64,000 bases of DNA from Epidermidibacterium keratini. GTDB lineage: Bacteria > Actinomycetota > Actinomycetes > Mycobacteriales > Antricoccaceae. The DNA lies in NCBI RefSeq assembly GCF_009834025.1, contig NZ_CP047156.1, positions 186,001 to 250,000 on the forward strand, read 5' to 3'. The notes under the pieces were generated by a model. That model had not been told where the DNA came from, did not search any database, and saw only the letters and a list, made by a program, of their open reading frames with translations. Within the stretch, counting starts at the first letter, position 1. Every line of letters starts with the position of its first letter. Made by a program: the position numbers and the translations under genes. Below, one piece after another: positions 1-8,831 of this stretch.

Positions 1-187
1 TAGCCGCGCCACCGGCGGTCCGCTGCTATATGTGCGATGTCTCGGCACGGAGATCTCTATATGCGGCGATCTCCGCGACCGGCGGCACGTTCTTCGCTTG
101 CCTGGTGGGACTTTCGGGGCCGGAAATGCTCGCCGGACCCGGACAGTCCCGATCGCTTTGCCCGCCACGTCGCTGCCACTCGGTCAC
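1..187. other. Left-edge stretch without a recognisable gene
   Basis: I see no convincing coding sequence here; the overlapping short reading frames have no recognisable motif. A short inverted repeat, CGGAGATC at 48-55 and GATCTCCG at 68-75, could form an 8 bp hairpin. It lies about 110 bases beyond the stop of the minus-strand HNH gene that ends at 188, so it could serve as a distant terminator, but nothing else supports that. Confidence 0.4.
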
Positions 188-1801
188 TCACCCTGCTCTG
201 GCGAGGGTGGTGTGGACTTGGTGCCAGCGCCTGTGGGGATCCCACCATTGGGGTCCTCGTACTTGGGGTAGGCCGTCGGTCATGCGGATGTGCCAGCCGT
301 TGTAGCCCAGCGTGCGGTGGTGGAACCAGCACAACAGCACGCCGTTGTCGGTGTGCGTTGCACCGCCGAGGGCCCAGTCCTGGACGTGGTGGATTTCGCA
401 CCAGGCGGCGGGGGTGTGGCAGCCGGGGATGACGCATTCGCGGTCGCGGGCGATGATCGCGCGGCGCTGAGCAGCATTAAAGACCCGCCCCGTGGTGTGG
501 ATTCCCACGATGCGTCCGGTCGCAACGTGGATGACGCGCTGGATGACCCCGATGCAGGCGACGCGCTGTGCGGCGTGCCAGGAGGTGCGCACATCGAGCC
601 CGTCGAGGTGGGCCCAGCCGGACTGGCGCTCGAAGTCCTCAGCACTGATCGTGACCACCAGCGTGGGTGGCGCCCCGCCGAGGGTCGGGGCGTCTGCCGC
701 GCCGGCGGCGAGGTTCAAGATCGCAGCGAGGGCGTCGTGGCGTTTCTGCGGGCTGGTGCGCTCATCCGGCGAGGGCGGCAGCTCTGCTTCGGCAGCTTCT
801 TCGGCGGTGGCAGCATCGGCCGCGCTGAGCGAACTGGCTGCGGGCTCGTCGCTGCCGGCCGCGGCCGCTTCTTCGTCGAGGTTGACGTCGCCTTTGGTGC
901 TGCGCGGGTTGATGATCGCGCTGAGGAGGCGTTCGAGCTGGCTGGCGGTCTCGGGCATCAGGTGCCCGTTGATCGGTACCAGCCCGTCTTTGGGTTTGCC
1001 GAGAGTGAGGCCGCGTCGGGCCAGCGCGCGTTTCTCGGTGGGTTCGGCGCCGTCGGGGTCGGCGTAGGCGGTGATGCGCCGTGCCAGTGCCGCGAGGTCG
1101 TCCGCATCCAGCGGCGGAAGAGCGGCGCTGGATGCACCGCTGTCAGTGTCGTCTAGTGAGTCGGCGTCCTCGCCGAGGCTGGCATCGTCACCGCCGATGT
1201 CACCGACGCCATCGTCGACTGTGATGGTGTTGCCGTGGCCACGGGCATACCCGGCGAGTATCGCGTCGGCCTCAACCAGATCCTCAGCGGAGATCCGGGT
1301 GATTGCATTGTTCAGGGGTTTGGTCGCGGCGAGGAACGTGGCGGCGCTGATCACCCCGTCGCGCAACGCGGCGGCGAGCTGTGGGAACCGTCCGGGCAGG
1401 AGTTCGCCGGTGGTCATGGAGCGGTCGCGGCGGGTGAGCTTCGCGGCACTCATGAGTGTGCGCGCGGCCTTGCCGCTGCACAGGGTGGCGGCACGGACCA
1501 GCTCGGCGGCATCTTTCGCACCCAGGCGCGTGGTCAACCGTTCGTCGCGGGGCGCGTCGTTGCGGGCGTGGACCTGCTCGATCGCCGCGACCAGCAGCGC
1601 ATCGCACAAGCGGGCGTGTTGTCCGCCGAGCTTGAGAGTGGCGATCAGCTCGCGATCGGAGAGGGCTTCGGTGGCCAGGGCGGTCGTGGCGCGGCGTACT
1701 GCGCGGGCGTAGACATCGCGTGCGGCGGCGAGTTCGCCGGCGACGCTGAGCTCCACGACCTGTTCGTTCATGTGTTCGATTAGATCAGTCGCCACCGACA
1801 T
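188..1801 (-). CDS. DUF222 / 13E12-repeat-family HNH endonuclease-like protein
   Basis: About 537 residues from an ATG at 1801 preceded by GAGG; an in-frame GTG at 1834 would add 11 residues but has no ribosome binding site. The long N-terminal part, rich in alanine, arginine and leucine, is the DUF222 region. A low-complexity acidic and alanine-rich stretch follows. The C-terminus carries an HNH nuclease motif: CxxPGC, a Cys-x-x-His-His pair, a Trp-Ala-x-Gly-Gly segment, an Asn, then LC-x-x-HH. This family is present in many copies in actinobacterial genomes, called REP13E12 in Mycobacterium tuberculosis, and its biological role is not settled. It is a single gene; the next gene upstream (2045-3142) is also on the minus strand, 243 bases away. 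The upstream gap holds a palindrome and a 12-mer that are both repeated upstream of the other DUF222-HNH gene at 35942. Nuclease activity is inferred from the motif only. Confidence 0.9.
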   Translation of the reverse strand: MSVATDLIEHMNEQVVELSVAGELAAARDVYARAVRRATTALATEALSDRELIATLKLGGQHARLCDALLVAAIEQVHARNDAPRDERLTTRLGAKDAAELVRAATLCSGKAARTLMSAAKLTRRDRSMTTGELLPGRFPQLAAALRDGVISAATFLAATKPLNNAITRISAEDLVEADAILAGYARGHGNTITVDDGVGDIGGDDASLGEDADSLDDTDSGASSAALPPLDADDLAALARRITAYADPDGAEPTEKRALARRGLTLGKPKDGLVPINGHLMPETASQLERLLSAIINPRSTKGDVNLDEEAAAAGSDEPAASSLSAADAATAEEAAEAELPPSPDERTSPQKRHDALAAILNLAAGAADAPTLGGAPPTLVVTISAEDFERQSGWAHLDGLDVRTSWHAAQRVACIGVIQRVIHVATGRIVGIHTTGRVFNAAQRRAIIARDRECVIPGCHTPAAWCEIHHVQDWALGGATHTDNGVLLCWFHHRTLGYNGWHIRMTDGLPQVRGPQWWDPHRRWHQVHTTLARAG

Positions 1802-1879
1802 CGCCTCGACGCAAACCGCCCAAAACTGCGACACGCGAGACGAATGGTGCGAGTGGGGTGGTAGTGACCTTTCGCGTTA

Positions 1880-1891
1880 CCGCATCGTTAT
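1880..1891 (-). promoter_or_regulatory. Shared 12-mer ATAACGATGCGG upstream of DUF222-HNH gene
   Basis: On the minus strand the sequence reads ATAACGATGCGG, within TTATAACGAT, which resembles a -10 box. It lies 78 bases upstream of the ATG at 1801. Nearly the same 12-mer (ATAACGATTCGG) lies at 35873-35884 on the same side of the second DUF222-HNH gene. It may be a promoter or an operator shared by the two paralogues. Confidence 0.45.
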
Positions 1892-1929
1892 AAATCGCTC
1901 CGATCGAGACGGTTCTTCGGCTGGCGGAC

Positions 1930-1984
1930 GTGGTCTCGACACGCGGGCCTCGCCCCTAGGGGCTCGTCCCTGCTCGACCACCGG
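1930..1984 (-). repeat. Actinobacterial imperfect palindrome (GTGGTC...GACCAC), copy 1
   Basis: The element starts GTGGTCTCGACA and ends CTGCTCGACCACCGG on the plus strand, so the outer 6 bp, GTGGTC and GACCAC, pair. In the middle is the perfect palindrome CCCCTAGGGG at 1953-1962. Elements of this GGTGGTCGAG...TCGAGACC type are scattered in many actinobacterial genomes (established knowledge, from memory). Read in the direction of the HNH gene it has the same orientation as the copy at 35774-35825. Confidence 0.7.
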
Positions 1985-2044
1985 AACTGGGCTCGTCCGC
2001 CGAGATCGGCGCCTTGCTCGGGCACCGGGTTGGGCCATGGCTCG

Positions 2045-3142
2045 CTAGTTGGCGGTTTCCTTGAGGGCACGGCGGATGCCGCGGGCGGCGGAACGCCCGG
2101 CGCGGTTGGCACCGATTGTGCTTGCCGACGGGCCGTAGCCAACGAGTTGCACCCGCGGGTCGGCAACCGCAGTTGTCTCGTCGGCGGCAAGGTGGATGCC
2201 TCCGCCAGGCGCGCGCAGATGCAACGGCGCAAGGTGATCGATCGCTGGCCGGAAGCCGGTCGCCCAGAGGATGACGTCGGCCGGCTCGAACGCCGCTCCG
2301 CCGGATTCTGGCGAATCCCAGCGCACGCCGCCCGGCTCGATCCGGCTGAACATCGGCCGGCGGGCGTCGTACACCCCAAGATCGGCGGCTTTAGTCTCCT
2401 GCTCGCGCAGCGCCAGACCAGTCACCGATACGACCGAGCGCGGCGGCAGTCCGGCGCGCACACGTTCGGCGACCATCTCAACCGCCGCACGGCCGGCCTC
2501 GGGCGTGAAGTCATCGGTCCGCCATACCGGCTCGCTGCGCGTCACCCACACGACCTGATCCGGACCGACGATCGGCGCGAGCATTCCGAGGAACTGCACA
2601 GCCGACGCGCCCCCGCCCACCACGATCGTGCGGCGTCCCTCGAACCAGTGCGATCCGGGGAAATCGACCGTGTGCAGCTGGCGTCCCGCAAAGTCGGCCT
2701 GGCCCGGGTACGACGGGACGAATGGACGCGTCCACGTGCCAGCGGCGTTCACGAGGGTGCGCGCGTGCCACTGCTGCGGTCCGCTCTCCGTCGTCGACTC
2801 GATGACGAACAAGCCGTCCTCGCGGCGTACTCGACGCACATCAACCGGCCGCATGACCGGCAGCTCGTACTTGCGCTCATAGTCTGCGAAGTAGCGCGGA
2901 ATCGCGTCGTTGGCCCGCTCGTTCGGATCGTCACTCGCCCGCGGCTCGCCCGGCAAATCAGCGACGCGGTGCACGTCGGCCATGCTCAGCTCGTCCCACC
3001 GATGCTGCCACGCTCCGCCCGCGCGGGTATTGGCATCAAGTACGACGTGCTCGATGCCTAAGCGAGTCAGGTGGTACGACGTGGAAAGCCCGGCCTGACC
3101 GGCTCCGATCACGGCCGCGTCGTGCACACGCACCTCAGTCAT
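2045..3142 (-). CDS. FAD/NADPH-dependent flavin monooxygenase
   Basis: Single-component flavoprotein of 365 residues, likely cytoplasmic. An N-terminal Rossmann motif GAGQAGLS (about residues 13-20) would bind FAD. A second dinucleotide motif, VGGGASAVQ near residue 175, would bind NADPH. A sequence FAGRQLHTVDF around residue 150 matches the flavin-monooxygenase fingerprint FxGxxxHxxx(Y/F), and ATGF near residue 295 is the typical late motif. The BVMO fingerprint would need Trp where this protein has Phe, so a classical Baeyer-Villiger enzyme is less likely. It lies 64 bases downstream of hyuB on the same strand and may be co-transcribed with hyuA-hyuB, suggesting a shared catabolic pathway; substrate unknown. 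Confidence 0.8.
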   Translation of the reverse strand: MTEVRVHDAAVIGAGQAGLSTSYHLTRLGIEHVVLDANTRAGGAWQHRWDELSMADVHRVADLPGEPRASDDPNERANDAIPRYFADYERKYELPVMRPVDVRRVRREDGLFVIESTTESGPQQWHARTLVNAAGTWTRPFVPSYPGQADFAGRQLHTVDFPGSHWFEGRRTIVVGGGASAVQFLGMLAPIVGPDQVVWVTRSEPVWRTDDFTPEAGRAAVEMVAERVRAGLPPRSVVSVTGLALREQETKAADLGVYDARRPMFSRIEPGGVRWDSPESGGAAFEPADVILWATGFRPAIDHLAPLHLRAPGGGIHLAADETTAVADPRVQLVGYGPSASTIGANRAGRSAARGIRRALKETAN

Positions 3143-3206
3143 GCCGACGACAACGCCGGGCGCTGGTCGAGTAATCCCGATCCGTGCCCGGCGTGATGCG
3201 TCTCAA

Positions 3207-5078
3207 CTAGACGAAGTCGACGTCCGCGTGCGACTTGCCGCCGGAGAGCTGGGCGTAGCCCGGCCCGCGGTCGAAGAACGGCTCGTCGCCGGCCTCCCGA
3301 CGCTGCGAGGCGCGCAGCTTCTGCGTCGCCGCATCGTCGACGGCGTACTCGTCCTCACTGCCGGTCACCACGACCCCGTAGTCGTCGCGGGCGCCGTCGA
3401 TGGAGACCTTGCCCCACACGACATCGCGCAGCACCTCGTCGGTGGGCCGCTCGAGAGGGTCGCCCCATCCCCCGCCGCCTGTGGTGCGGATGCGGATGAC
3501 CTCGCCAGCCTTGACCGGCTCGGAGTCCGACAGCGCGTCGACGTTGCGCTCGTTGGGACCGTCGGGATCGATGGTGATCCGGAACGGTCGCCCCGCCTTG
3601 CCGCCCTTGACGCCCCAGCACGACAGGATCGAGCGGTCGGCGATGGACATGAAGTTGGCGTCCTTGAGCATCCGGATGTGCTTCTCGTAGCCAAGACCGC
3701 CGCGGTGACGTCCCGGCCCGCCGGAGTCGACCGCGAGCCCGAGCCGCTCGACCAGGAACGGGAAGCGGGACTCGGTGAACTCCGTCGGCAGGTTGCGAGA
3801 GTCGGGTACGACGTGGATGGTGTCCTCGCCGTCGGCGTAGTAGCGCCCGCCGGAACCGCCGCCGAGCACCTCACGCATGAGGTAAGGCTTGCCGTCGAGG
3901 TCTTCGCCGTACACGCCGGTGTAGCGGATCGTCTCCTGGTCGGCCGGCATGCGCCCGTCGACTGCCTTGGCGAGTACGCCGGCAAAAACGCCCAGCAGCC
4001 GCAGGATGACGAACGTGCGGGCGTTGGTCGGCGCCGGGAAGATCGGCGTCAGCAGCGTGCCCGGCTCCGGGAACTTCATCGTGATGAGCGGGATGATGCC
4101 CTCGTTGACGTCGAGCTCGGCCATCCGTTCGGGAGTGTCGGCCAGGTTGCGCAGGATCGGCGCGAGCCACTTGGCCAGGAAGTTGCCGTCGCTGTAGTTG
4201 CCGCAGTGGTTGATCGGGCCCTTGGCCTGCGGGCTGGTGCCGGTGAAGTCCAACGTCAGGTGGGCATCGGTGACGCCGTCGCCGGCCGAGGTCTTCGTCA
4301 GCGTGATCCGCTGCGCGTAGAGCCGCGGGTCGTCGATGCCGTCCTGCTCGGCGTAGTCCTCCCAGACGTATTCGCCGTCGGGGATCTTGGCGAGGATCTC
4401 CTTGCGGAACACCTCGGTGTTGGCATCGAGGATCGCATCGAACGCCGCCTCGACCTCGGCGCGGCCGTAACGCTCGAACAGCTCAGAGACCCGCTGCGCA
4501 CCCATCAGGCACGCCGAACACTCGGCGTCGAGGTCCGCGGCGAGCGAGTCGGGCATGCGCGAGTTGCGGGTCATGATTTTCAGCGCCGACTCGTTGGGTA
4601 CGCCGGCATCCCACAGCTTGATCGGCGGGACCATCAGCCCCTCTTCGTACACGCTGGTCGCGTGCGAAGGCATCGAGCCGGGTACGGCGCCGCCGATGTC
4701 GTCGTGGTGACCGAAGGCCTGCACGAAACCGACGACTTCCTCGCCGACGAAGACCGGAACGGTCACGCACAGGTCAGGCAGGTGCCCGATTCCGCCCTCG
4801 GAGCGGTAGACGTCGTTGTGGAAGAAGACGTCGCCGGGCTTCATCGTCTCGATCGGATAGTCGCGTACGACGGGCTGCACCAACGCCGAGTACGACCGAC
4901 CGGTCAGCTTGCGCATCTTCGCGTCGTAGATTCCGGCACGGTAGTCGTGCGCGTCACGGATCATCGGTGAGCGCGACGTGCGACCGATCGCGGTCTCGAC
5001 CTCGGCCTCGATCGAGGCGAGGGTGCCGGCGACGATCTCGACGAGAATCGGATCGAGATTCTTCGATGTTTCACTCAT
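3207..5078 (-). CDS. Hydantoinase B / acetone carboxylase alpha-type subunit
   Basis: The 623 residues match the HyuB (hydantoinase B/oxoprolinase) family along the whole length. Visible family landmarks include FHNDVYRSEGGIGHLPD near residue 90, the GHHDDIGG segment near residue 120 and a C-terminal TTGGGGWGDP motif. Members hydrolyse or carboxylate substrates at the expense of ATP together with a HyuA partner (5-oxoprolinase, N-methylhydantoinase, acetone or acetophenone carboxylase, caprolactamase). The gene starts two bases after the hyuA stop codon, so the two are one operon and probably form a hetero-oligomer. No gene next door identifies the substrate. Confidence 0.88.
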   Translation of the reverse strand: MSETSKNLDPILVEIVAGTLASIEAEVETAIGRTSRSPMIRDAHDYRAGIYDAKMRKLTGRSYSALVQPVVRDYPIETMKPGDVFFHNDVYRSEGGIGHLPDLCVTVPVFVGEEVVGFVQAFGHHDDIGGAVPGSMPSHATSVYEEGLMVPPIKLWDAGVPNESALKIMTRNSRMPDSLAADLDAECSACLMGAQRVSELFERYGRAEVEAAFDAILDANTEVFRKEILAKIPDGEYVWEDYAEQDGIDDPRLYAQRITLTKTSAGDGVTDAHLTLDFTGTSPQAKGPINHCGNYSDGNFLAKWLAPILRNLADTPERMAELDVNEGIIPLITMKFPEPGTLLTPIFPAPTNARTFVILRLLGVFAGVLAKAVDGRMPADQETIRYTGVYGEDLDGKPYLMREVLGGGSGGRYYADGEDTIHVVPDSRNLPTEFTESRFPFLVERLGLAVDSGGPGRHRGGLGYEKHIRMLKDANFMSIADRSILSCWGVKGGKAGRPFRITIDPDGPNERNVDALSDSEPVKAGEVIRIRTTGGGGWGDPLERPTDEVLRDVVWGKVSIDGARDDYGVVVTGSEDEYAVDDAATQKLRASQRREAGDEPFFDRGPGYAQLSGGKSHADVDFV

Positions 5079-5080
5079 CG

Positions 5081-7177
5081 CTAGGCATCCTTCCGCTTGA
5101 TGATGATGTTGGCCGCCTTGTCGATGGTGGCGCTGAACCCAGGATGGATCGGCACGGTCGAGCCGAACTCCTGGATGACTGCCGGGCCCTCGATCTCATC
5201 GCCCGCGCCAAGCTTCGCGCGGTCGTAGATCTTCGCCTTCGACCAGTCGTCGTAGTAGACCTCGCGCGTCTCGATGACGGCGCTCTCGGCGCCGCTACCG
5301 GCTGAGATGTCGGTGATCTCGGGGCGTGCGATGGGACCGATGCCGGTGACCCGCACGTTGACCCACTCGACCAGCTGCTCGGGGTTGCCCTTGAAGTCGT
5401 AGTTGTAGAGGGCGTGGTGCGCGGCATGGAAGCGGTCTGCGACCTCGTCGGCCCACTCCTGGGTGATCTCGCCGTCCGGTGCATCGACGCGCACCTCGAA
5501 AGCCTGCCCGAAGTAACGCAGGTCGGCCGAGCGCTCGAAGCGCTGGGCCTCTGCCGGGAAGCCCTCGCGCTCCAGCGCGGCCTTTGCCTTGCCGGTCAGC
5601 TCCTCAAACAACGCCCCGAGCTTGCCTAGGTCCAGGCTCTCGTGCTTGCTGACCTGGGTCTGCACATAGTCGTTGCGGACGTCGACGGTGAGCAGGCCGT
5701 ACGCCGAGACGTTGCCCGGGTTGGGCGGCACGAGCACGGCGGGCAGCCCGAGAATGTCCATCAGCCGGCACGCCAGCAGCGAGCCGGAGCCGCCGAAGGT
5801 CACCATCGGGAAGTCGCGCACATCCAGCCCGCGCTTGACGGTGACCTGGCGCAGCGCGTTGGCCTGGTTCCAGGCCGAGATCTCCAGGATGCCGGTCGCG
5901 CACTCCTCGAAGGACAGCCCGAGCTTGCCCGCGAGCTCTTCGATGCCGGTGCGCGCGGCCTCGACATCGAGAGGGATCTCGCCACCGAGCAGGTGCGGAG
6001 GGATGCGTCCGAGCACCAGGTGCGCGTCGGTGATGGTGGGCTCGGTGCCGCCCTTGGCGTAGCACAGCGGGCCCGGATCGGCGCCGGCCGACTTCGGGCC
6101 GACCTTCAGCGTGCCCTCGGGGCCGATCCAGGCGATCGAGCCGCCGCCGGCGCCGACGGTGACCACGTCGATCATCGGGATCTTCGACGGGTAGGCACCG
6201 ACGGTCCCCTCCGTCGTCAGCGTCGGCTGACCGTTCTGGATGACCGTCACGTCGGTCGACGTACCCCCGCCGTCGCAGGTGACGATCGAGGAGAAGCCGG
6301 CGTTCTGGGCGATGACCGCGGCGCCGAGCGCGCCGGCCGCGGGGCCAGACAGCACGGTGGTGATCGGCTGATGCACGACCTCGTCGGCCGACAGCACGCC
6401 GCCGTTGGAGCGCATGATCGAAAACGGAATGGTGCGGTCGGTGTCGAGCTCGGCCAGGCGTTCTGCGATGCCGGCGACGTACGCCGCGACCTTCGGCTTG
6501 ACCGCCGCGTCGACCAGCGTGGTCATGGTGCGCTCGTACTCGCGGTACTCACGCAACACCTGGCTGGACAGCGAGACGACGGCCTCGGGGTACTCCTCGC
6601 GGATCACCTCGAGCATCGCCTGCTCGTGGGAGTCGTTGGCGTAGGCGTGGAGCAGGCAGACTCCGATCGTGGAGATGCCGCGGTCCTTGAACCAGCGCAC
6701 CGCTTTGACCGCCTGCTCGCGATCGAACGGGCGGACCTCCTCGCCCTGGAAGTTGAGCCGGCCGCCGACCGTCTTGACCTTGTCGGCCGGCACGATCCGG
6801 TCGGGCTTGACCCAGAAGTAGGAGTTGCCGTAACCGTCGGGCACCGACTGGCGAGCGATCTCCAGCACGAACTCGTAGCCCTCGGTGGTGATGAAGCCGA
6901 GCTCGCCGACCTTGCCTTCCAGCAGCTGGTTGGTGGCGACCGTCGTACCGTGGCTGATCGACTCCAGCACCGTCGGCTGCGCGCCGATCTGCTCGAGGAT
7001 CTTCTCGATGCCGTTCAGGAACCCGTCGGCCGGGTTGGACGGCGTCGATGGAGTCTTGGTGGTCGCGATCGCGCCGGTGCTGGCATCGACCGCGACGATG
7101 TCGGTGAAGGTGCCTCCGGTGTCGACTCCGATCCGGATGTGCCCGGCGCGCCCGGCTGGTGCCTCGCTCGATGTCAC
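5081..7177 (-). CDS. Hydantoinase A / acetone carboxylase beta-type subunit
   Basis: HyuA-family ATP-binding subunit of 698 residues. The N-terminal GVDTGGTFTDIVAVD (about residues 17-31) is the phosphate-binding motif of the Hydant_A_N domain. The central region has LSGPAAGALGA, CDGGGTSTDV and DVVTVGAGGGSIAW, and DPGPLCY, all typical of the hydantoinase A core; the C-terminal third is the family's accessory domain. I keep the GTG at 7177 because the conserved N-terminus begins soon after; no strong ribosome binding site is visible. The pair hyuA-hyuB lies 195 bases downstream of murA. Substrate (cyclic amide, ketone or oxoproline-like) cannot be decided from sequence. Confidence 0.88.
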   Translation of the reverse strand: MTSSEAPAGRAGHIRIGVDTGGTFTDIVAVDASTGAIATTKTPSTPSNPADGFLNGIEKILEQIGAQPTVLESISHGTTVATNQLLEGKVGELGFITTEGYEFVLEIARQSVPDGYGNSYFWVKPDRIVPADKVKTVGGRLNFQGEEVRPFDREQAVKAVRWFKDRGISTIGVCLLHAYANDSHEQAMLEVIREEYPEAVVSLSSQVLREYREYERTMTTLVDAAVKPKVAAYVAGIAERLAELDTDRTIPFSIMRSNGGVLSADEVVHQPITTVLSGPAAGALGAAVIAQNAGFSSIVTCDGGGTSTDVTVIQNGQPTLTTEGTVGAYPSKIPMIDVVTVGAGGGSIAWIGPEGTLKVGPKSAGADPGPLCYAKGGTEPTITDAHLVLGRIPPHLLGGEIPLDVEAARTGIEELAGKLGLSFEECATGILEISAWNQANALRQVTVKRGLDVRDFPMVTFGGSGSLLACRLMDILGLPAVLVPPNPGNVSAYGLLTVDVRNDYVQTQVSKHESLDLGKLGALFEELTGKAKAALEREGFPAEAQRFERSADLRYFGQAFEVRVDAPDGEITQEWADEVADRFHAAHHALYNYDFKGNPEQLVEWVNVRVTGIGPIARPEITDISAGSGAESAVIETREVYYDDWSKAKIYDRAKLGAGDEIEGPAVIQEFGSTVPIHPGFSATIDKAANIIIKRKDA

Positions 7178-7372
7178 CTAAGTCAACTCGCTCTCTTGTG
7201 CTGCGGTGCTGGCAGTGTCCCCGAACGAGCCTAGGGCGCCGCGCCAAGGCCGAGCGTCGTCACAATCTGCCAACGCATCCGGCGTACTCGCCGCAACCCT
7301 CGACGCGATCGGTCGTGTTCTGCGGTCGCACGATGGGTACCGCGGCGAGGTGCGCAGCCGGCGAGCCGGCGA
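7178..7372. other. Gap between murA and hyuA
   Basis: This 195-base gap separates the murA stop from the hyuA start on the minus strand and presumably holds the hyuA promoter. I see no strong hairpin followed by a T-run and no clear operator. Confidence 0.4.
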
Positions 7373-8713
7373 CTACGCGGCGGTGAAGTTGGCGCCGAGC
7401 CCGCGCAGCTTGGCCGAGAAGCCTTCATAGCCGCGGTAGATCAGCTCCAGGCCGTGCACGGTCGACTCACCCTCGGCGGCCAGTGCCGCGATCAGGTAGG
7501 AGAAGCCGCCGCGCAGGTCAGGGATGACCAGCTCGGCCCCATGCAGCTTCGCCGGGCCGGAGATCACCGCGGAGTGCAGATAGCCACTTTGGTTAAACCG
7601 GCAGGTCGAGCCGCCCAGGCACTCGCGGTAGACCTGGATGTGCGCGCCCATCTTGTTGAGCGCGTCGGTGAAGCCGAGCCGATTTTCATAGACGGTCTCG
7701 TGCACGATCGACAGCCCGTCGGCCTGCGAGAGCGCCACGACCAACGGCTGCTGCCAGTCGGTCTGGAATCCCGGCGCGACATCGGTCTCCAACGCCATCG
7801 CCGACAGCGCACCGCCGGGGTGCCAGAAGCGGATCGAGCGGGGTTTGCCATCACCACCGTCGTTGACCTCGAACTGCCCGCCGACCTTGCGGAAAACGTT
7901 GAGGAAGGTCAGCATGCTCGGCTGCTCAGCGCCAAGCACGGTGATGTCGCCCTTCGTCGCGAGCGCGGCGCACGCCCACGAGGCGGCCTCCAGGCGGTCC
8001 GGGATCGCGGTGTGGTCGTAGCCGTAGAGCTTGTCGACGCCCTCGATGCGCAGGACGCGGTTGCTGTGCACGGTGATCAGAGCGCCCATCTTCTGCAGCA
8101 CACTGATGAGGTCCATGATCTCCGGCTCGACCGCGGCGTTGCGCAGCTCGGTGATGCCGTTGGCAAGCACCGCTGAGAGCAGCACCTGCTCGGTCGCACC
8201 GACGCTGGGGAAGTTGAGCTCGATCTTGGTGCCCCGCAGCCCGCCCTCGGGAGCGCTCAGGTAGAGGCCCTCGGGTTCCTTGTCGACCGTCGCGCCCATC
8301 TGGCGCAGCGCATCGAGGTGGAAGTCGATCGGCCGGTCGCCGATCCGGCAGCCGCCGAGATCGGGGATGAACGCCTTGCCCAGGCGGTGCAACAGCGGGC
8401 CGCACATCAGAATCGGGATGCGGCTCGAGCCGGCCAGCACGTTGAGGCGCGACGGCTCGGCGCTGGTGACGCTGCCGGGGTCCATCGTGACCTCGCCGTC
8501 GGTGCGATCGATGCTCACCCGGTGCAGCTCCAGCAAGCTGCTGACAACGTCGACGTCGAGTACGTCGGGAACGTTGCGCAGCCGGCTCGGCGTACTGCCC
8601 AGCAGTGCGGCGACCATCGCCTTGGGGACCAGGTTCTTGGCGCCGCGCACGGTCACCTCACCGCGCAACGGGGTGCCGCCGACGATCTTCAGCGTGGACG
8701 CGTCTGCTGCCAA
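7373..8713 (-). CDS. murA: UDP-N-acetylglucosamine 1-carboxyvinyltransferase
   Basis: Transfers enolpyruvate from PEP to UDP-GlcNAc, the first committed step of peptidoglycan synthesis, in the cytoplasm. 446 residues from a TTG at 8713, which has GAGGAG six bases upstream; the longer frame from 8812 has no such site and extends past the family's usual N-terminus. Catalytic features are present: Lys-Asn in RGAKN (residues 26-27), a GGCRIGDRP loop near residue 120 that holds the active-site Cys, FQTDWQ with the Asp, and YRGYE with the Arg near the C-terminus. The loop has Cys, whereas mycobacterial MurA has Asp at this site and is naturally fosfomycin-resistant, so this enzyme should be a fosfomycin target. 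It lies downstream of hisG on the same strand. Confidence 0.93.
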   Translation of the reverse strand: MAADASTLKIVGGTPLRGEVTVRGAKNLVPKAMVAALLGSTPSRLRNVPDVLDVDVVSSLLELHRVSIDRTDGEVTMDPGSVTSAEPSRLNVLAGSSRIPILMCGPLLHRLGKAFIPDLGGCRIGDRPIDFHLDALRQMGATVDKEPEGLYLSAPEGGLRGTKIELNFPSVGATEQVLLSAVLANGITELRNAAVEPEIMDLISVLQKMGALITVHSNRVLRIEGVDKLYGYDHTAIPDRLEAASWACAALATKGDITVLGAEQPSMLTFLNVFRKVGGQFEVNDGGDGKPRSIRFWHPGGALSAMALETDVAPGFQTDWQQPLVVALSQADGLSIVHETVYENRLGFTDALNKMGAHIQVYRECLGGSTCRFNQSGYLHSAVISGPAKLHGAELVIPDLRGGFSYLIAALAAEGESTVHGLELIYRGYEGFSAKLRGLGANFTAA

Positions 8714-8719
8714 GGTGCA

Positions 8720-8725
8720 CTCCTC
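8720..8725 (-). promoter_or_regulatory. Ribosome binding site that decides the murA TTG start
   Basis: GAGGAG on the minus strand, six bases before the TTG at 8713-8711. It is the only good Shine-Dalgarno match near the conserved MurA N-terminus. Confidence 0.65.
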
Positions 8726-8817
8726 ATCGATCAAGAACCTCACGTCGGGCGAGCCCGAAGCACCGCGCCGACCAGTTATTGTCGCATGTTCTGCGTCTGC
8801 GACGACGCCCATCGGTG

Positions 8818-8831
8818 GTGCGGATCCGCAC
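8818..8831 (-). terminator. Possible short hairpin directly after hisG stop
   Basis: GTGCGGATCCGCAC is a perfect 14-base palindrome (5 bp stem with a GATC loop) directly beyond the hisG stop codon. There is no T-run. It may be a weak terminator or may be chance. Confidence 0.3.

Noticed and set aside
188-1801. Prophage or restriction-modification island around the HNH genes
   Set aside because: No phage structural genes, integrase or methyltransferase nearby; the genes match the chromosomal DUF222/13E12 family.
3141-4970. Long plus-strand open frame opposite hyuB (609 codons)
   Set aside because: It is antisense to a clear HyuB gene, rich in Arg/Val/Asp as expected of a shadow frame, and has no recognisable motif.
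5642-7234. Long plus-strand open frame opposite hyuA (530 codons)
   Set aside because: Antisense shadow of HyuA in G+C-rich DNA; no domain.
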